A stretch of DNA of 64,000 nucleotides from Leptospira saintgironsiae (GTDB taxonomy: Bacteria > Spirochaetota > Leptospiria > Leptospirales > Leptospiraceae): the NCBI RefSeq assembly GCF_002811765.1, contig NZ_NPDR01000008.1, positions 1 through 64,000 on the forward strand, written 5' to 3'. The notes under the pieces are model-generated. The model ran no database searches, was not told where the DNA came from, and saw only the letters and a program-made list of their open reading frames with translations. Within the stretch, counting starts at the first letter, position 1, and each line of letters opens with the position of its first letter. Shown one piece after another: positions 27,701-37,024 of the stretch. The position numbers were made by a program, and so were the translations under genes.

Positions 27701-30700
27701 GAACGAACTTTCCATTAGAAGCAGTTTTAACCTGGTAGATTGCTCTACCTAAACCATCTGAATATTTGCGGAGGGAAAAGTCCGGATCTCCGGTTCCTGT
27801 TCCTAAGTTTGTTAAAGCACTAAGAGGAAAATTAGAACTGTAATTATAGGTAGCGAGAGTTTTGGTCCCAGAATCTGTATCTGCGCTAGTCTCGGTAATA
27901 CGACCGTATAGGTCATATTCATATTCGGTTTTGTTTCCATTAGGATCGGTTACCCTGGTAGGATTTCCAAAAGCATTGGCATAATCGATTACATATGTAG
28001 TCTTAAAACGAATTCCACCACCGAATGCAGTAGATTCTTTTACGAACTGCCGGAGATCATCGTCATAAACGAATTCTTTTCCTCTTGCTGGGGCGGAGCT
28101 CGAATCCTTCTCTAATACTTTATTTCCAAGCGTGTCATATGCATATTCTATAATAGAAGTTTTGGTCGCAGGTAGGCCACTTCCTGTATAAGAAGTAACA
28201 GTCTTAGTAAGATTCCCGAGAGAATCGTAGGTCATGAGTGCAGTTTTTTCGGTATTACTTCCCTGGAACGAAACGGATTTTTTGATCCGACGTTCATTGG
28301 TGGTTGTATCTGTCTCGAAATCGAAAGAATTTACGATTGTTTCTGAAGAATGGGATGCATCCTCGTAATGATCAGTTACACTTTCCACCTTCTTCGTGAT
28401 GCTATAACTATCTATCGTGAGAAGGTTCGTACTTGTAGTAGTTTTTGCTCCCGACAAGAAGTTTTCCTTCTTTGTAGAATAAGCCACATAGGTCGCGACT
28501 CCTGGAGAAACTTCCATCTTTTTTACATCGTAAGATGTCAGTGACTTTCCGTAATCCTGGTTATCAGATCCAAGAATATGCATTTCTTTTTCCGCTCCAG
28601 CTAAGGCACGGTTCATCATAAAATCTGAATATGGCATACTATGGAAAGTGTGGACAGTACTTGCTCCTAGACTATCCTTCATGGAGAAGTTAGTGAATCC
28701 GAAATAATCTGTCTCTTTTTTACCGTTTATGAATGCGGAGAATGCTACCCCACCACTATACTGATAGGATTTTTGGATACGATTCCCAAAACCATCATCG
28801 GCTATAATTTTTGTGCATACGCGATAGGAAGCCGGTAGATCAGGAATCCCATCTCCACCTGTATTATCGAATTTAGTAGAATTATCGTATTCTAAATTGT
28901 AGATACCTCCGATTCCATTCTTGATCTTATTAATTATATCAGGAACGGAACCGGTAGACATGGCATAGTACCACGTCGGTTCACGCAAATGAATGATCCC
29001 AATATCTGTAATTCCATCTCCGTTATAATCACCTTGGATCCATTCAAAAGGATAAATTTTAGAAAATAGATCTGAACGATCCACTTCGTTTATCAAATCA
29101 GATCCCGGCAATGCAACGGATGCAACTTTCGTAATATCATAGATCTTTTTGGTATCGAATTGAACTACGAGAGGATTTCCGGTATTATCGAATTCCCCAT
29201 TGAAGATAGCTGAAATACCAGAATAAGAAGCCGAACTTACATTTCCGCCAGATATCTTGAACTTATAAAAAGTAGAATTATCTCCGATAGATTTTCCAAG
29301 CATAATGGATTTGCCGCTCGATTCTGGATACAAACCGTATGATATTCCTGCCGAAATTTTAGGATCGAATTCGATGGATGTAAGTGGAAGATTCGGCGTC
29401 CCAATCACTCCTAACTTTGTGAATGTAATTTTAGAATTCAAAGCATCCACAACGCCTATATACCAGGTATGAGTAGAAGTAGAACGATCCACTATTAGAA
29501 GCTGAGAAGTTCCATCACTCGCTCCCAGAAAATTCCCGGAGAAAAGGCTGAAATCCTTTCTCCTTAATCTATTTTGCCCACTCGTTCCCAATCGAAAAAA
29601 GTTTGTAAGATTCGTTTGAGTGAGTGCTCCCATCGGAATGAGAGCACGATTACCTGTTGGCCCACTTAATAGTAATTTACCCGTCGCGCCACCAGCGGTG
29701 GGTTGATCATCAAAGATCAGAACAGACTTAACACTCGAACTCGAAAAATTATCTATTAGATAGGCGGTATCATCGTAATAAAAATTTCCCACTTCCGAAT
29801 CAGTAAAAGAGGCAAAATTTACTTTTTCGAAAGAAGCAGAGGAGGCATTTCTAAGAGCTGAGAAAATATTACTAGTTCCGGACTCTTGATAGAATAAGAC
29901 CTCGTCTTTTGTATTTCTCGTGAACCGATCCGTCTTTCCATTATTAGCGATCCTTAATCCGGAAAGTTCCGGATTAAAGTCAGAAAATACTCCTGTAGTT
30001 GTCGCAGCGCCGATCCTGATATCAAATTTTGTAGTTTTTCTATTATAGATCAAAAGTTCGGGAGAAGTAGAGCAATCGTTTACTGTAAAACATCCTGGAA
30101 ATGCAAGCTCTCCTCTATTTGGAAAATCGCTACCGTCGTATGCGTAATCTAAGAGTATAGTTTTAGTATCAGACGCAGCCTGAACGACTGCGGAAGCCTT
30201 GGCTATAGTCACCTCATCCAAAGGTAAAGGTGATTTCATGACTCGCTCCGCAGAAGGTCCGTAATTCATATCGCTATAAACACGATAACGAAATCCAGTA
30301 CCTGTAGCCTCACCTATCCAAAACTTACCATCACTTGCGGAGTAAAAACCGATATCCGTACTTCCATCTCCATTAAAGTCACCTTGCAACCATTTGGTGA
30401 TTTCTTTAAATTGAGGAGCACGAGACCAAACTCTAAAATTGATCGTGCGGTCACCAGTTTGTCCTAAAATCCAATCCCCACTGGATCTATCGAATACCAA
30501 GAAATCCGAGAATCCATCCCCGTCGAAATCTCCAGAAAAGCGATCTTGAGTAAATAAACGTTGTTCCGGAGCAGTGAAAACTTTATAAACATACCAATCG
30601 AATTTAAAATAGAGAGGGCTCGAGGTATCTGGATTCCTATTATTTTCTCCGACGATCCACTTGCCTGAACGAGCATCATAAAGAGAAATATCGGTTCTTC

Positions 30701-32489
30701 CATCTCCATTATAATCTCCTACGAGAAAGTTAGCGCTAATTCTTCCCTTCCCTTGCCTGGAAATATCTGTAGTGGATTGGCTATCCATATTACCGTCAGG
30801 ATTATAATCTCCACGATATAGATTCTTAAATTTGCTGGAGAACTTTAAGAATTCGAATTGCCCACCTTTATTGAGCATTAATGTCCATTGACCAGTAGGC
30901 TCATCGAATAGGACAGCGTCAGAAAGACCATTCCCATCGTAATCACCTGGAAACCATTCCATTCTAAATATATCCGGAATACCGGTCATCAACCTGCCAT
31001 AATTTTTAAATTGGAAGTTACTCCCGTTATGTTCAGCTACTATGAAATCGCGTGTTTGAGGAAGATAAAAAGCTATATCTGCTCTCCCGTCTCCGTTATA
31101 ATCACCGCTTACATTTCCTTTAAAAAATCGTATCTTATCTATGTTATCATAGCCTTGGTAACGACTCGCATAGGTCTTAAATAAATATCCGCCACCAGGT
31201 TTTCCTTCCGCGGCCTTCCAATTACCTGTCTTAGAATTAAAAAAGACAATATCGGAAATTCCATCCCCGTTAAAATCTCCTTCAAATAATTGAGAATCTC
31301 CCGGTACATCTTCGGGTTCAGAAGAGAATGCGTTAGCCACATTTTGCCAAATCAAAGTACGAGAAGCTGTTTGGTATTCAAACGTAGGTTTAGTAGTATT
31401 TCGATCTGAGTCTACGCTTACAAGTTTAGGTCGGCCGGAGTCGTTGGAAATTTCATATATCATCCGATATTCCCAAAGTTTGCTTCCATTATATCCAATT
31501 TGGATCTTATCCAGAAGTTTATTCATTTTCATGACGTAGCCTGGAACCTTATTCACATAAGAATCATCACGGGTTTTAGTAATGAAACGAACATACTGTT
31601 TCGCACTGACTCCGCTACGTGAATTACCAGTATATCTGATTTCCTTTAAGTATAAAATACGGTTATCAGAATATTCGGAAGTATCATATTCAATATCCAT
31701 AAAATTCCCATTCGTATCCTCTACTTGTGATAGATTCCAACTATATGTTTTGGTAATTTTATTTGGATCATAAATTCTGCTGGAAGAAGTCTGACCATAA
31801 ATCGATTTTTGACCGGACGAATCTCTTACTTCCCAAATTCCGCCGTTCTCGATATTCGTTAGTCGTAAAATTGTAAAATCTTCTCCTACGACCTCAGGGC
31901 GATAGGTTCCATTCTCATTTGAAGAATCACCCGATACCTTGATTAATTTCTTTCCATTCCAGGAAAAACTGTCTCTCGCATCGTAATACAAAGCCCCATA
32001 TTCAGGAGTCCGGATGATGCTTCCCATCCCAAGATTCCAACCTACTCCCAGCCAGCCGTCTCCGCCGGAAGAGGAATATGTAAGACCAAGATTAGGTTGT
32101 ATTCCCGCTCTTCCTGGCGTGATTTCTATAGGATAGTTTAGAGATACTGCTCCAAAATTATTAGGTTCAGGTGGAGAAATAAAAACAGCACCTGAAAGCG
32201 GATTAGCCTTACTTTCAGGGTCGTCGATTGCCGAACTATAATTTGTCGAAATAGAATACAGATCACTTCCTTCAGGAGAAGGTGCAGAGCCTGGGGAAGG
32301 AAAGGAAGTCGATTGCGCTAAACTTCCGAACGAAAAACTAAAAACCTTAGAGAGTAAATGATTAACCCCTCCGCCTTCATAGCAGGAAGATAAAGAGAAT
32401 GTGCAGGTTAAAACGAGTACAGTCCGTAAAAGATTTCCTCTACGTGAAACAATCTCTCTTCTAGTTTTTAATTTATCGCCGTTGAACAT
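24768..32489 (-). CDS. Giant SpvB-Rhs lipoprotein with HYD1 ADP-ribosyltransferase tip
   Basis: This 2573-aa polymorphic toxin looks like a one-chain Tc-toxin B/C cocoon. A lipobox ends LSSC at residue 36. An SpvB-like domain follows from about 90 (AGIQPNLGLTYSSSGGDGWL), then FG-GAP/VCBS repeats from about 400 to 730 and near 1150 (GDFNGDGISD pattern). A TcdB-middle-like region lies near 1200 (IKNGIGGIYNLEYDNST), YD repeats from about 1420, and the Rhs core near 2190-2300 (YDPQIARFVSADT). A pre-toxin linker with a Gly-rich hydrophobic part precedes residues 2466-2573, a HYD1-type ADP-ribosyltransferase: YHYTSEAGYIGIMES (His), ARYGSGQYFTDIAPG (Tyr), HYLEIDVTNLN (Asp). AAGGA precedes the ATG. 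Immunity candidates follow with 4-bp overlaps. Confidence 0.95.
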   Translation of the reverse strand: MFNGDKLKTRREIVSRRGNLLRTVLVLTCTFSLSSCYEGGGVNHLLSKVFSFSFGSLAQSTSFPSPGSAPSPEGSDLYSISTNYSSAIDDPESKANPLSGAVFISPPEPNNFGAVSLNYPIEITPGRAGIQPNLGLTYSSSGGDGWLGVGWNLGMGSIIRTPEYGALYYDARDSFSWNGKKLIKVSGDSSNENGTYRPEVVGEDFTILRLTNIENGGIWEVRDSSGQKSIYGQTSSSRIYDPNKITKTYSWNLSQVEDTNGNFMDIEYDTSEYSDNRILYLKEIRYTGNSRSGVSAKQYVRFITKTRDDSYVNKVPGYVMKMNKLLDKIQIGYNGSKLWEYRMIYEISNDSGRPKLVSVDSDRNTTKPTFEYQTASRTLIWQNVANAFSSEPEDVPGDSQLFEGDFNGDGISDIVFFNSKTGNWKAAEGKPGGGYLFKTYASRYQGYDNIDKIRFFKGNVSGDYNGDGRADIAFYLPQTRDFIVAEHNGSNFQFKNYGRLMTGIPDIFRMEWFPGDYDGNGLSDAVLFDEPTGQWTLMLNKGGQFEFLKFSSKFKNLYRGDYNPDGNMDSQSTTDISRQGKGRISANFLVGDYNGDGRTDISLYDARSGKWIVGENNRNPDTSSPLYFKFDWYVYKVFTAPEQRLFTQDRFSGDFDGDGFSDFLVFDRSSGDWILGQTGDRTINFRVWSRAPQFKEITKWLQGDFNGDGSTDIGFYSASDGKFWIGEATGTGFRYRVYSDMNYGPSAERVMKSPLPLDEVTIAKASAVVQAASDTKTILLDYAYDGSDFPNRGELAFPGCFTVNDCSTSPELLIYNRKTTKFDIRIGAATTTGVFSDFNPELSGLRIANNGKTDRFTRNTKDEVLFYQESGTSNIFSALRNASSASFEKVNFASFTDSEVGNFYYDDTAYLIDNFSSSSVKSVLIFDDQPTAGGATGKLLLSGPTGNRALIPMGALTQTNLTNFFRLGTSGQNRLRRKDFSLFSGNFLGASDGTSQLLIVDRSTSTHTWYIGVVDALNSKITFTKLGVIGTPNLPLTSIEFDPKISAGISYGLYPESSGKSIMLGKSIGDNSTFYKFKISGGNVSSASYSGISAIFNGEFDNTGNPLVVQFDTKKIYDITKVASVALPGSDLINEVDRSDLFSKIYPFEWIQGDYNGDGITDIGIIHLREPTWYYAMSTGSVPDIINKIKNGIGGIYNLEYDNSTKFDNTGGDGIPDLPASYRVCTKIIADDGFGNRIQKSYQYSGGVAFSAFINGKKETDYFGFTNFSMKDSLGASTVHTFHSMPYSDFMMNRALAGAEKEMHILGSDNQDYGKSLTSYDVKKMEVSPGVATYVAYSTKKENFLSGAKTTTSTNLLTIDSYSITKKVESVTDHYEDASHSSETIVNSFDFETDTTTNERRIKKSVSFQGSNTEKTALMTYDSLGNLTKTVTSYTGSGLPATKTSIIEYAYDTLGNKVLEKDSSSAPARGKEFVYDDDLRQFVKESTAFGGGIRFKTTYVIDYANAFGNPTRVTDPNGNKTEYEYDLYGRITETSADTDSGTKTLATYNYSSNFPLSALTNLGTGTGDPDFSLRKYSDGLGRAIYQVKTASNGKFVRTGRIVYDSVGRVARIGQPDWADGSELDSFALHMEEKNPTYFEYDAIGRQTKTILPQAAGETTASFATTTYTGAFEVLVQTSGGTRKRTIQNARGKSLFVEDSGTDGTSAQIGFCYDLSGNLVKKSDLNGTNLSCGDIATGINQKDLSGKNQAYWQYDAFGQLITQSDPDLGITKNEYNAFGDLTKTTDARAYITQITYDSFGRMILKELQDGDVHYTYDSGYGSENALGKLVSVDSASQLKTFSYDKLGRPKKETRVIKGIPLQDAGGPYETNYTYDLLGRVATIHYPEHPVSHTRMKACYTYGSAGYITGISVQVNTNGILPGFCGKTIVENIAYNEFGQTAGFNLGNGVQTDYTYDVKQRLVRIHSSGDVDGTTKVLQDAVYAFNENNNIVGISNTASEYNTNYTYDYDGLNRLVNASGVYTESADNYTKNFRQSFDYAQNGNLLKKRRHDFAGGQVVDEWAYQYQNHQVTKIDSTQSGLSTLQMGYDAVGNMTTQTDNSKDLKKQIHFDSENRISFVEDKDGAEVGRYWYDEGGFRVRKTALVPKGAEIKNQQILYPSKFYGLEYVEEDNTLQSINNIYLNGVRIAALNEDGVAAYFLTDQVDSVGQILDDNAHTVSRIQYEPYGETFVQRGNQNFSPKYNSQELDQETSFYFYNARYYDPQIARFVSADTVIDGASSTQGWNRFSYVAGNPIRFRDATGHERTVGEKVEQLLLGIPEGVPNWFVGVYENAVSFLSSPNAHIEKDMQRQAELGRKYPLKAKIELLKAQSDGLKESFLNTTDFAFEMYDNIVSSVDPWRATGNAIGSTATGFGVGYATGQVVRFAKGSTAKTITGNLRRVSLGHGWGAGYKSISPCAISETKTILYHYTSEAGYIGIMESSELLASIGTKNARYGSGQYFTDIAPGTFTLGETSSRLFGVPWNKKYLSHYLEIDVTNLNVVKNKPYNYMVPGEGSLDLTGRILGSGKTQFKSKK

Positions 32490-32514
32490 CGGATTCCTTT
32501 GACTTTATAGTGCG

Positions 32515-32560
32515 GATTCAGATACGCCTCTTCAAAATAAATTGAATACGTATCTGAATC
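32515..32560. promoter_or_regulatory. 12-bp inverted repeat before the Rhs toxin gene
   Basis: GATTCAGATACG (32515-32526) and CGTATCTGAATC (32549-32560) are perfect inverted arms around a 22-nt spacer, which itself holds TTCAA/TTGAA. The repeat fills the 79-bp gap between the second giant lipoprotein gene and the Rhs gene. A T-run follows only on the plus strand, so on the transcribed strand it is not a classic terminator. It could be an operator, an attenuator or an mRNA processing hairpin that sets toxin dosage. Confidence 0.5.
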
Positions 32561-32568
32561 TTTTTTGA

Positions 32569-35500
32569 TCAATATTTGATTTGTGTAGTGATCGTATAAT
32601 CTCTTTCGATCAATGGAGCGACGAAGAAATTATTCAGACCATACTGTAAAGCACCTGGATTCTGCAGATTAACTGCATATCTTCGGATCAATGGCAAAGG
32701 AGTCTCATTAGGAGCTGTCCAGAACGCTACCCCATTAACAGTAGAACTTCCTATCTCAACGGAAGGTGTCGTTTGGATCCCAGCATTTGTCGTGCTCAGG
32801 AAAAATTCTCCGTTGCCTATGGCTGAAAAAGAATTAGAGCCCAATAAAGCCAATCTGCCTCTAATCGTTCTACCAGTTCCTTCTGCATGTTCCCAAGCAG
32901 CGAATATTATACCAGTGCTCCCAACCACAGGGGCGGCTACGTTACGAGCAGTAGCAGGTAACGCATTGCTTAACACCACATGGTTGTTATACAACAATTG
33001 GCCATTCGCCATGGACAGGACTCTTAGGCGCACATCATTTGTGGCAGAGCTATATAAAACCAAACCAGGATCTTGTGAAACGGTAAGTTTAAACGGAGAA
33101 GTAAGAGAAACGTTTGAATCTACAACGAATGGCGCTGTGCCAAGGAGGGCCTGAGTATCTAAATTAACTCCCCTCGCGTAGATACTTGCGTTAGGCATCC
33201 TATATACAAATACTCCTTTATTCCCAGTCATCCCTACCGAGTATCCGGAAACCGATCCTCCTTTATTTATTGTTTGTCGAACCAAAGCAATATTACTTCC
33301 CACTTTGGCGGCTGTAGGCATATCTATCACTGTTGCATCGGCATTTATAGTAGAAGTGCCTGAGTCACCTGAATTCATAAAATAGGTGAGAAAAGCCCGA
33401 TTACCGGTTGCAGCAATTGCAACGTAATAAGGTTGGCGATTCGTATTGATCCAATTCGGGGTGTAATGTGCAACTCCGAACAAGTTTACACCTGCACCAG
33501 TGCTGAGATTGTATATTCGCGTATCGATATAATCGTCATACACAAGACCATTCGGAACTACATTGTCCCAGGCCACAATTGCGTGAGTAGTCCCGATCGC
33601 GGCGCTAAAATTCGTGGCTCCACTTGCCCGGGTCATAGCTTTAGCATCAGCATATAATTTAGTTTGAGTACCCAAATCATAGAAATTGACCCATATATCG
33701 TTACCGTTTTCCCAGCAAATAATCACCTTACCATTTTCATTTGCTTTGGCGGTAAAAGATCCAGAAACAGCAGTAGTGTTTAACGGTGTTCCCAATGTAG
33801 TCGAAGGTGTTCCCATAATCCCAACTTCAAGCTGAGTCGAAAGTCGATAAAATCTACCGTAAAGATTCGTGTCTCTTTTCCAAATTGCTAAAGCGTAGTC
33901 TCCACTGGAAACAGTTACGAGTCCAGTTAAAGCTGAGGTGCCAGAGGCATGCTGACTAACTTGAACATCTGAGGATCCAGGTAGTAATTGATACAATTTA
34001 CCTAAACTATTATTCAGAGACAATAAGCCATTCGCTAAGAAATTACTAAAATCTCCCCCATCTGCCCAAGAACTCCAAGCAGCAACCCCTCGGTTATAAT
34101 TACCGATCCAATTTACTGCGTTATAATCCGGACGAAGTCCTAAACAGCTCGCAGGATGTTTTGGTTTTGCAACACAATCCACTGAACCAGAGCTTAAAAA
34201 GTCTAGATTTTGTGCCGTCATAAAAGCTGTCGGTACGAAACTTACGAGATAATCGGTATTCCATTGAGAAACAAACCCGGTATCTTGTAGAATCTTAACA
34301 TCCGGAGCTACTAAGCTTCCCTTAGTCGATACTAAGGTCGTTTTGTCTGCCTTAAACGTGGTAGGATTACTAAGAGTAATTGTGGTAACTCCACTCGAGT
34401 CAGCTGGGTCCGGAGTAGCAGAAATCGTAAATATATCCGCTTTATCTCCGATGGACAACAGGTCTCCCTGATCGATCCTGCCTCCAGCATTATATATACG
34501 GATTGTATTTTGTCCCTCTTCTATGCTGGTGGCTAATTGCCCTCTCATCTTGGACACTTGGGAAAAATGCAATGGCCAAACGCTTTGGCGATACGCATTA
34601 TTATATGCAGGCCTTAGATAGAGCTCGATTACAGTATTATCAGGATCTAATGTCAAATGTTTGCTAGGAAGCTGGAGGCATAAGGTTAAAGTTTGAGTAA
34701 CTAAAACAAAGTTTACACCACAGGACTGGAGCTTGTACGGATCCCCAGTTGTGTTAATATCCTTTTCGATATGCAGCCAATCAGTTCGTTGACCGCCGAA
34801 TCCCATACTGACCTCAAAGTCTGCAATCTGACTGTATTCATACAGATCTTTGGTCACAGATCGTTTCATATCGTAAGAGAAATCTTTAAAGTATTGAAAA
34901 CTTCCTCCAATGTCTGGAGTTCCGAAATTCGGATTCAAATAACGAGTTTGGTCTAGTTTGATTTGGACGCTCACTCTCTCTCCAAATCCAACTGCACCTA
35001 GATATTTAGAATTCTTGGTAGGATAATATGGAGTATCTCCCAGTTGGAATTTATCCCAAGTGGTATTCATTGTAAAAGGAATATTGGTAACAAGAGGAGT
35101 TGTTCCGAAATCCTTGATCTTCGCCCCGTAATCCTTTAAAGAAATATAAACTATATCTATTTGATCTCCGGCCCAAATTGTAGAATCGATTCCTTTCAAA
35201 ACCTGAGCTGGTTTTGGAGAACTAGGATCGAAGGTTACTGCAACCTTGTTCGGATCCTGACCTTGCATTACATATTCAGTAAAGTTATAGTATTTACCTT
35301 TTGAGAATACGACCCAGAAACCTGCATTTTCCTTAGCAGTTGGATCCTTTTCGTCCCAGGCACTTAGCGGATCTTGTTCACAAGCAGAACGAGAAGTACC
35401 ATCTGATCCAACAATATTGGCTCTTGGAGTGCAAGGAACAGATCGAGCAGTTCCTCCTATACTTTTAATACCGCTGCTGAAAATTCTTGCCTTATCAATT

Positions 35501-37014
35501 TTTGGAGCCATCTCCTCAAAATTGACAATCGTATTTTCATACTCGATAGAGATACCAGAACAGGCAATCCGGTCGAGAGCCTTTCTAAGAGTAATTCCAG
35601 GAACCAATGATGTGGCAGTTTTAGCCTTACATGGATCGTTATCTGCACCGACTGCATCGAAAGCAGCCACTCGGTACATTTCTCTAAATCCAGGTCCGAA
35701 GATCTTAATTAATGCAGTTCTAGCTTTCGCATTCTCCTCAACGATCTTTAGGTTATCGCCACTAAAATTAACCAACATGGATTTATAATTCGAATCCGGA
35801 ACATGTGCCATATCGTAATCTACAATATAAATCTTAGGAGTATATCCGGAAGCAATCGCTCTTTGAACCTCAGCAGTATTCAATCCATCAAGTTCGATTA
35901 CATACGGTCCAAACTTGGTTCCACCATAAACAGATACTTCGAATAAACTATAATCGGCGTTACGTAAACGAAAGCTTTGAATTGGAATTAAATCCCCTTG
36001 TGCAGATTCAAACATCAACGAGCAAAGAATGTTTTTCAACTTGACCGGCATATTTACCGATTGGTTTTCGATATATAGAGCTGCTCTTACATAGCCTGCA
36101 TTCGGATCTACCTTAGATGTTTCGTTAATCTTCTCGGATTTTTCCCTGCGGAATTTTCTAGCCTTATCAGTGCTGGAACTTGCCTTTACGTTCCACCCTT
36201 CTCGATCCAAATTATTTTTAAATGGTTTATCTGCCCATTTGGTCACTGTTTTATTTGTGGAGTAAGTTCCTCCCCAACTTTTAGTGGAATTATTGCTGTA
36301 ATTAACTCCAGTACCTTCATTCTTACTGTTAGTAGTCTTACCAGTAACGTAGTTATTGACAGCATTACTAACCCCATCGCCAACAGTAACCCCACCATCT
36401 ACACCCGAACCGCCGCCTATCCCTACCGTCAGGGAACTTCCGTAAGTATCCTCATATTGCACAGTTCTAAGACTTATCTCGTTCTGGTGAATATTTTCAG
36501 ATCCTTGGTTTCGAGTAGATTCAAAGTCCTGGGAACTGATCTCGCTTATGATCTCATCACTCTTTTGCTCAGAACTATAAAGAATCTCGATCTTCATAGT
36601 GACAGGAGGAGCGATAATCGTATTCACTTGCGGATAATCGGCTACCCAAACGTTAGTTGTTGTTTCATTGGCATTTAAAATCCCATCCCCGTCGAAATCG
36701 TTTACTATATTCGTCCCAGTGGGATCGATAGCTCCACCCAAAGCAGCAGCTTTGACCTCTGTCCCAGGAGCAAAATTGAAGAGTTGATTCGGTGCAGGAG
36801 GCTTCGGGTCTTTTATGAGGGGAACTCTCTCAGCAGTCAGCTTGATTGCAGTAGAAAGATCCACATCTCCATTTTCGTCCCCAAAAAATGCACAAGATCC
36901 AAATAAGGATAATGATAAGACTACAATCCAAAAGGATCCGCGAAACAAAGAATCTAAACCTAAGAAAAGTGCTCTGCTATTCATATGATTTCTACCTAAT
37001 ATAATATTTCTCAT
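32569..37014 (-). CDS. Giant PA-like lipoprotein B
   Basis: This is a lipoprotein of about 1481 aa. The ATG at 37014 is chosen because GGAAAGGG lies just upstream. The lipobox ends LFGSC (Cys41). Residues 106-111 are DFDGDG, a calcium-loop-like motif, soon followed by VWVADYPQVN. To about residue 495 the sequence parallels anthrax protective antigen domains 1'-3 as I remember them. A Gly/Ser/Val alternating segment (near 195-225) could be the membrane-inserting hairpin. Later come IKIFGPGFREMYRVAAFDA and PGITLRKALDRIACSG, like PA's IIFNGKDL...RRIAAVN and MTLKEALKIAFG. A middle region and repeated propeller-like blades (GKVIICWENGNDIWVNFYD) complete it. A 10-bp gap from its paralog suggests one operon. 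Confidence 0.85.
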   Translation of the reverse strand: MRNIILGRNHMNSRALFLGLDSLFRGSFWIVVLSLSLFGSCAFFGDENGDVDLSTAIKLTAERVPLIKDPKPPAPNQLFNFAPGTEVKAAALGGAIDPTGTNIVNDFDGDGILNANETTTNVWVADYPQVNTIIAPPVTMKIEILYSSEQKSDEIISEISSQDFESTRNQGSENIHQNEISLRTVQYEDTYGSSLTVGIGGGSGVDGGVTVGDGVSNAVNNYVTGKTTNSKNEGTGVNYSNNSTKSWGGTYSTNKTVTKWADKPFKNNLDREGWNVKASSSTDKARKFRREKSEKINETSKVDPNAGYVRAALYIENQSVNMPVKLKNILCSLMFESAQGDLIPIQSFRLRNADYSLFEVSVYGGTKFGPYVIELDGLNTAEVQRAIASGYTPKIYIVDYDMAHVPDSNYKSMLVNFSGDNLKIVEENAKARTALIKIFGPGFREMYRVAAFDAVGADNDPCKAKTATSLVPGITLRKALDRIACSGISIEYENTIVNFEEMAPKIDKARIFSSGIKSIGGTARSVPCTPRANIVGSDGTSRSACEQDPLSAWDEKDPTAKENAGFWVVFSKGKYYNFTEYVMQGQDPNKVAVTFDPSSPKPAQVLKGIDSTIWAGDQIDIVYISLKDYGAKIKDFGTTPLVTNIPFTMNTTWDKFQLGDTPYYPTKNSKYLGAVGFGERVSVQIKLDQTRYLNPNFGTPDIGGSFQYFKDFSYDMKRSVTKDLYEYSQIADFEVSMGFGGQRTDWLHIEKDINTTGDPYKLQSCGVNFVLVTQTLTLCLQLPSKHLTLDPDNTVIELYLRPAYNNAYRQSVWPLHFSQVSKMRGQLATSIEEGQNTIRIYNAGGRIDQGDLLSIGDKADIFTISATPDPADSSGVTTITLSNPTTFKADKTTLVSTKGSLVAPDVKILQDTGFVSQWNTDYLVSFVPTAFMTAQNLDFLSSGSVDCVAKPKHPASCLGLRPDYNAVNWIGNYNRGVAAWSSWADGGDFSNFLANGLLSLNNSLGKLYQLLPGSSDVQVSQHASGTSALTGLVTVSSGDYALAIWKRDTNLYGRFYRLSTQLEVGIMGTPSTTLGTPLNTTAVSGSFTAKANENGKVIICWENGNDIWVNFYDLGTQTKLYADAKAMTRASGATNFSAAIGTTHAIVAWDNVVPNGLVYDDYIDTRIYNLSTGAGVNLFGVAHYTPNWINTNRQPYYVAIAATGNRAFLTYFMNSGDSGTSTINADATVIDMPTAAKVGSNIALVRQTINKGGSVSGYSVGMTGNKGVFVYRMPNASIYARGVNLDTQALLGTAPFVVDSNVSLTSPFKLTVSQDPGLVLYSSATNDVRLRVLSMANGQLLYNNHVVLSNALPATARNVAAPVVGSTGIIFAAWEHAEGTGRTIRGRLALLGSNSFSAIGNGEFFLSTTNAGIQTTPSVEIGSSTVNGVAFWTAPNETPLPLIRRYAVNLQNPGALQYGLNNFFVAPLIERDYTITTQIKY

Positions 37015-37024
37015 ATCCCTTTCC

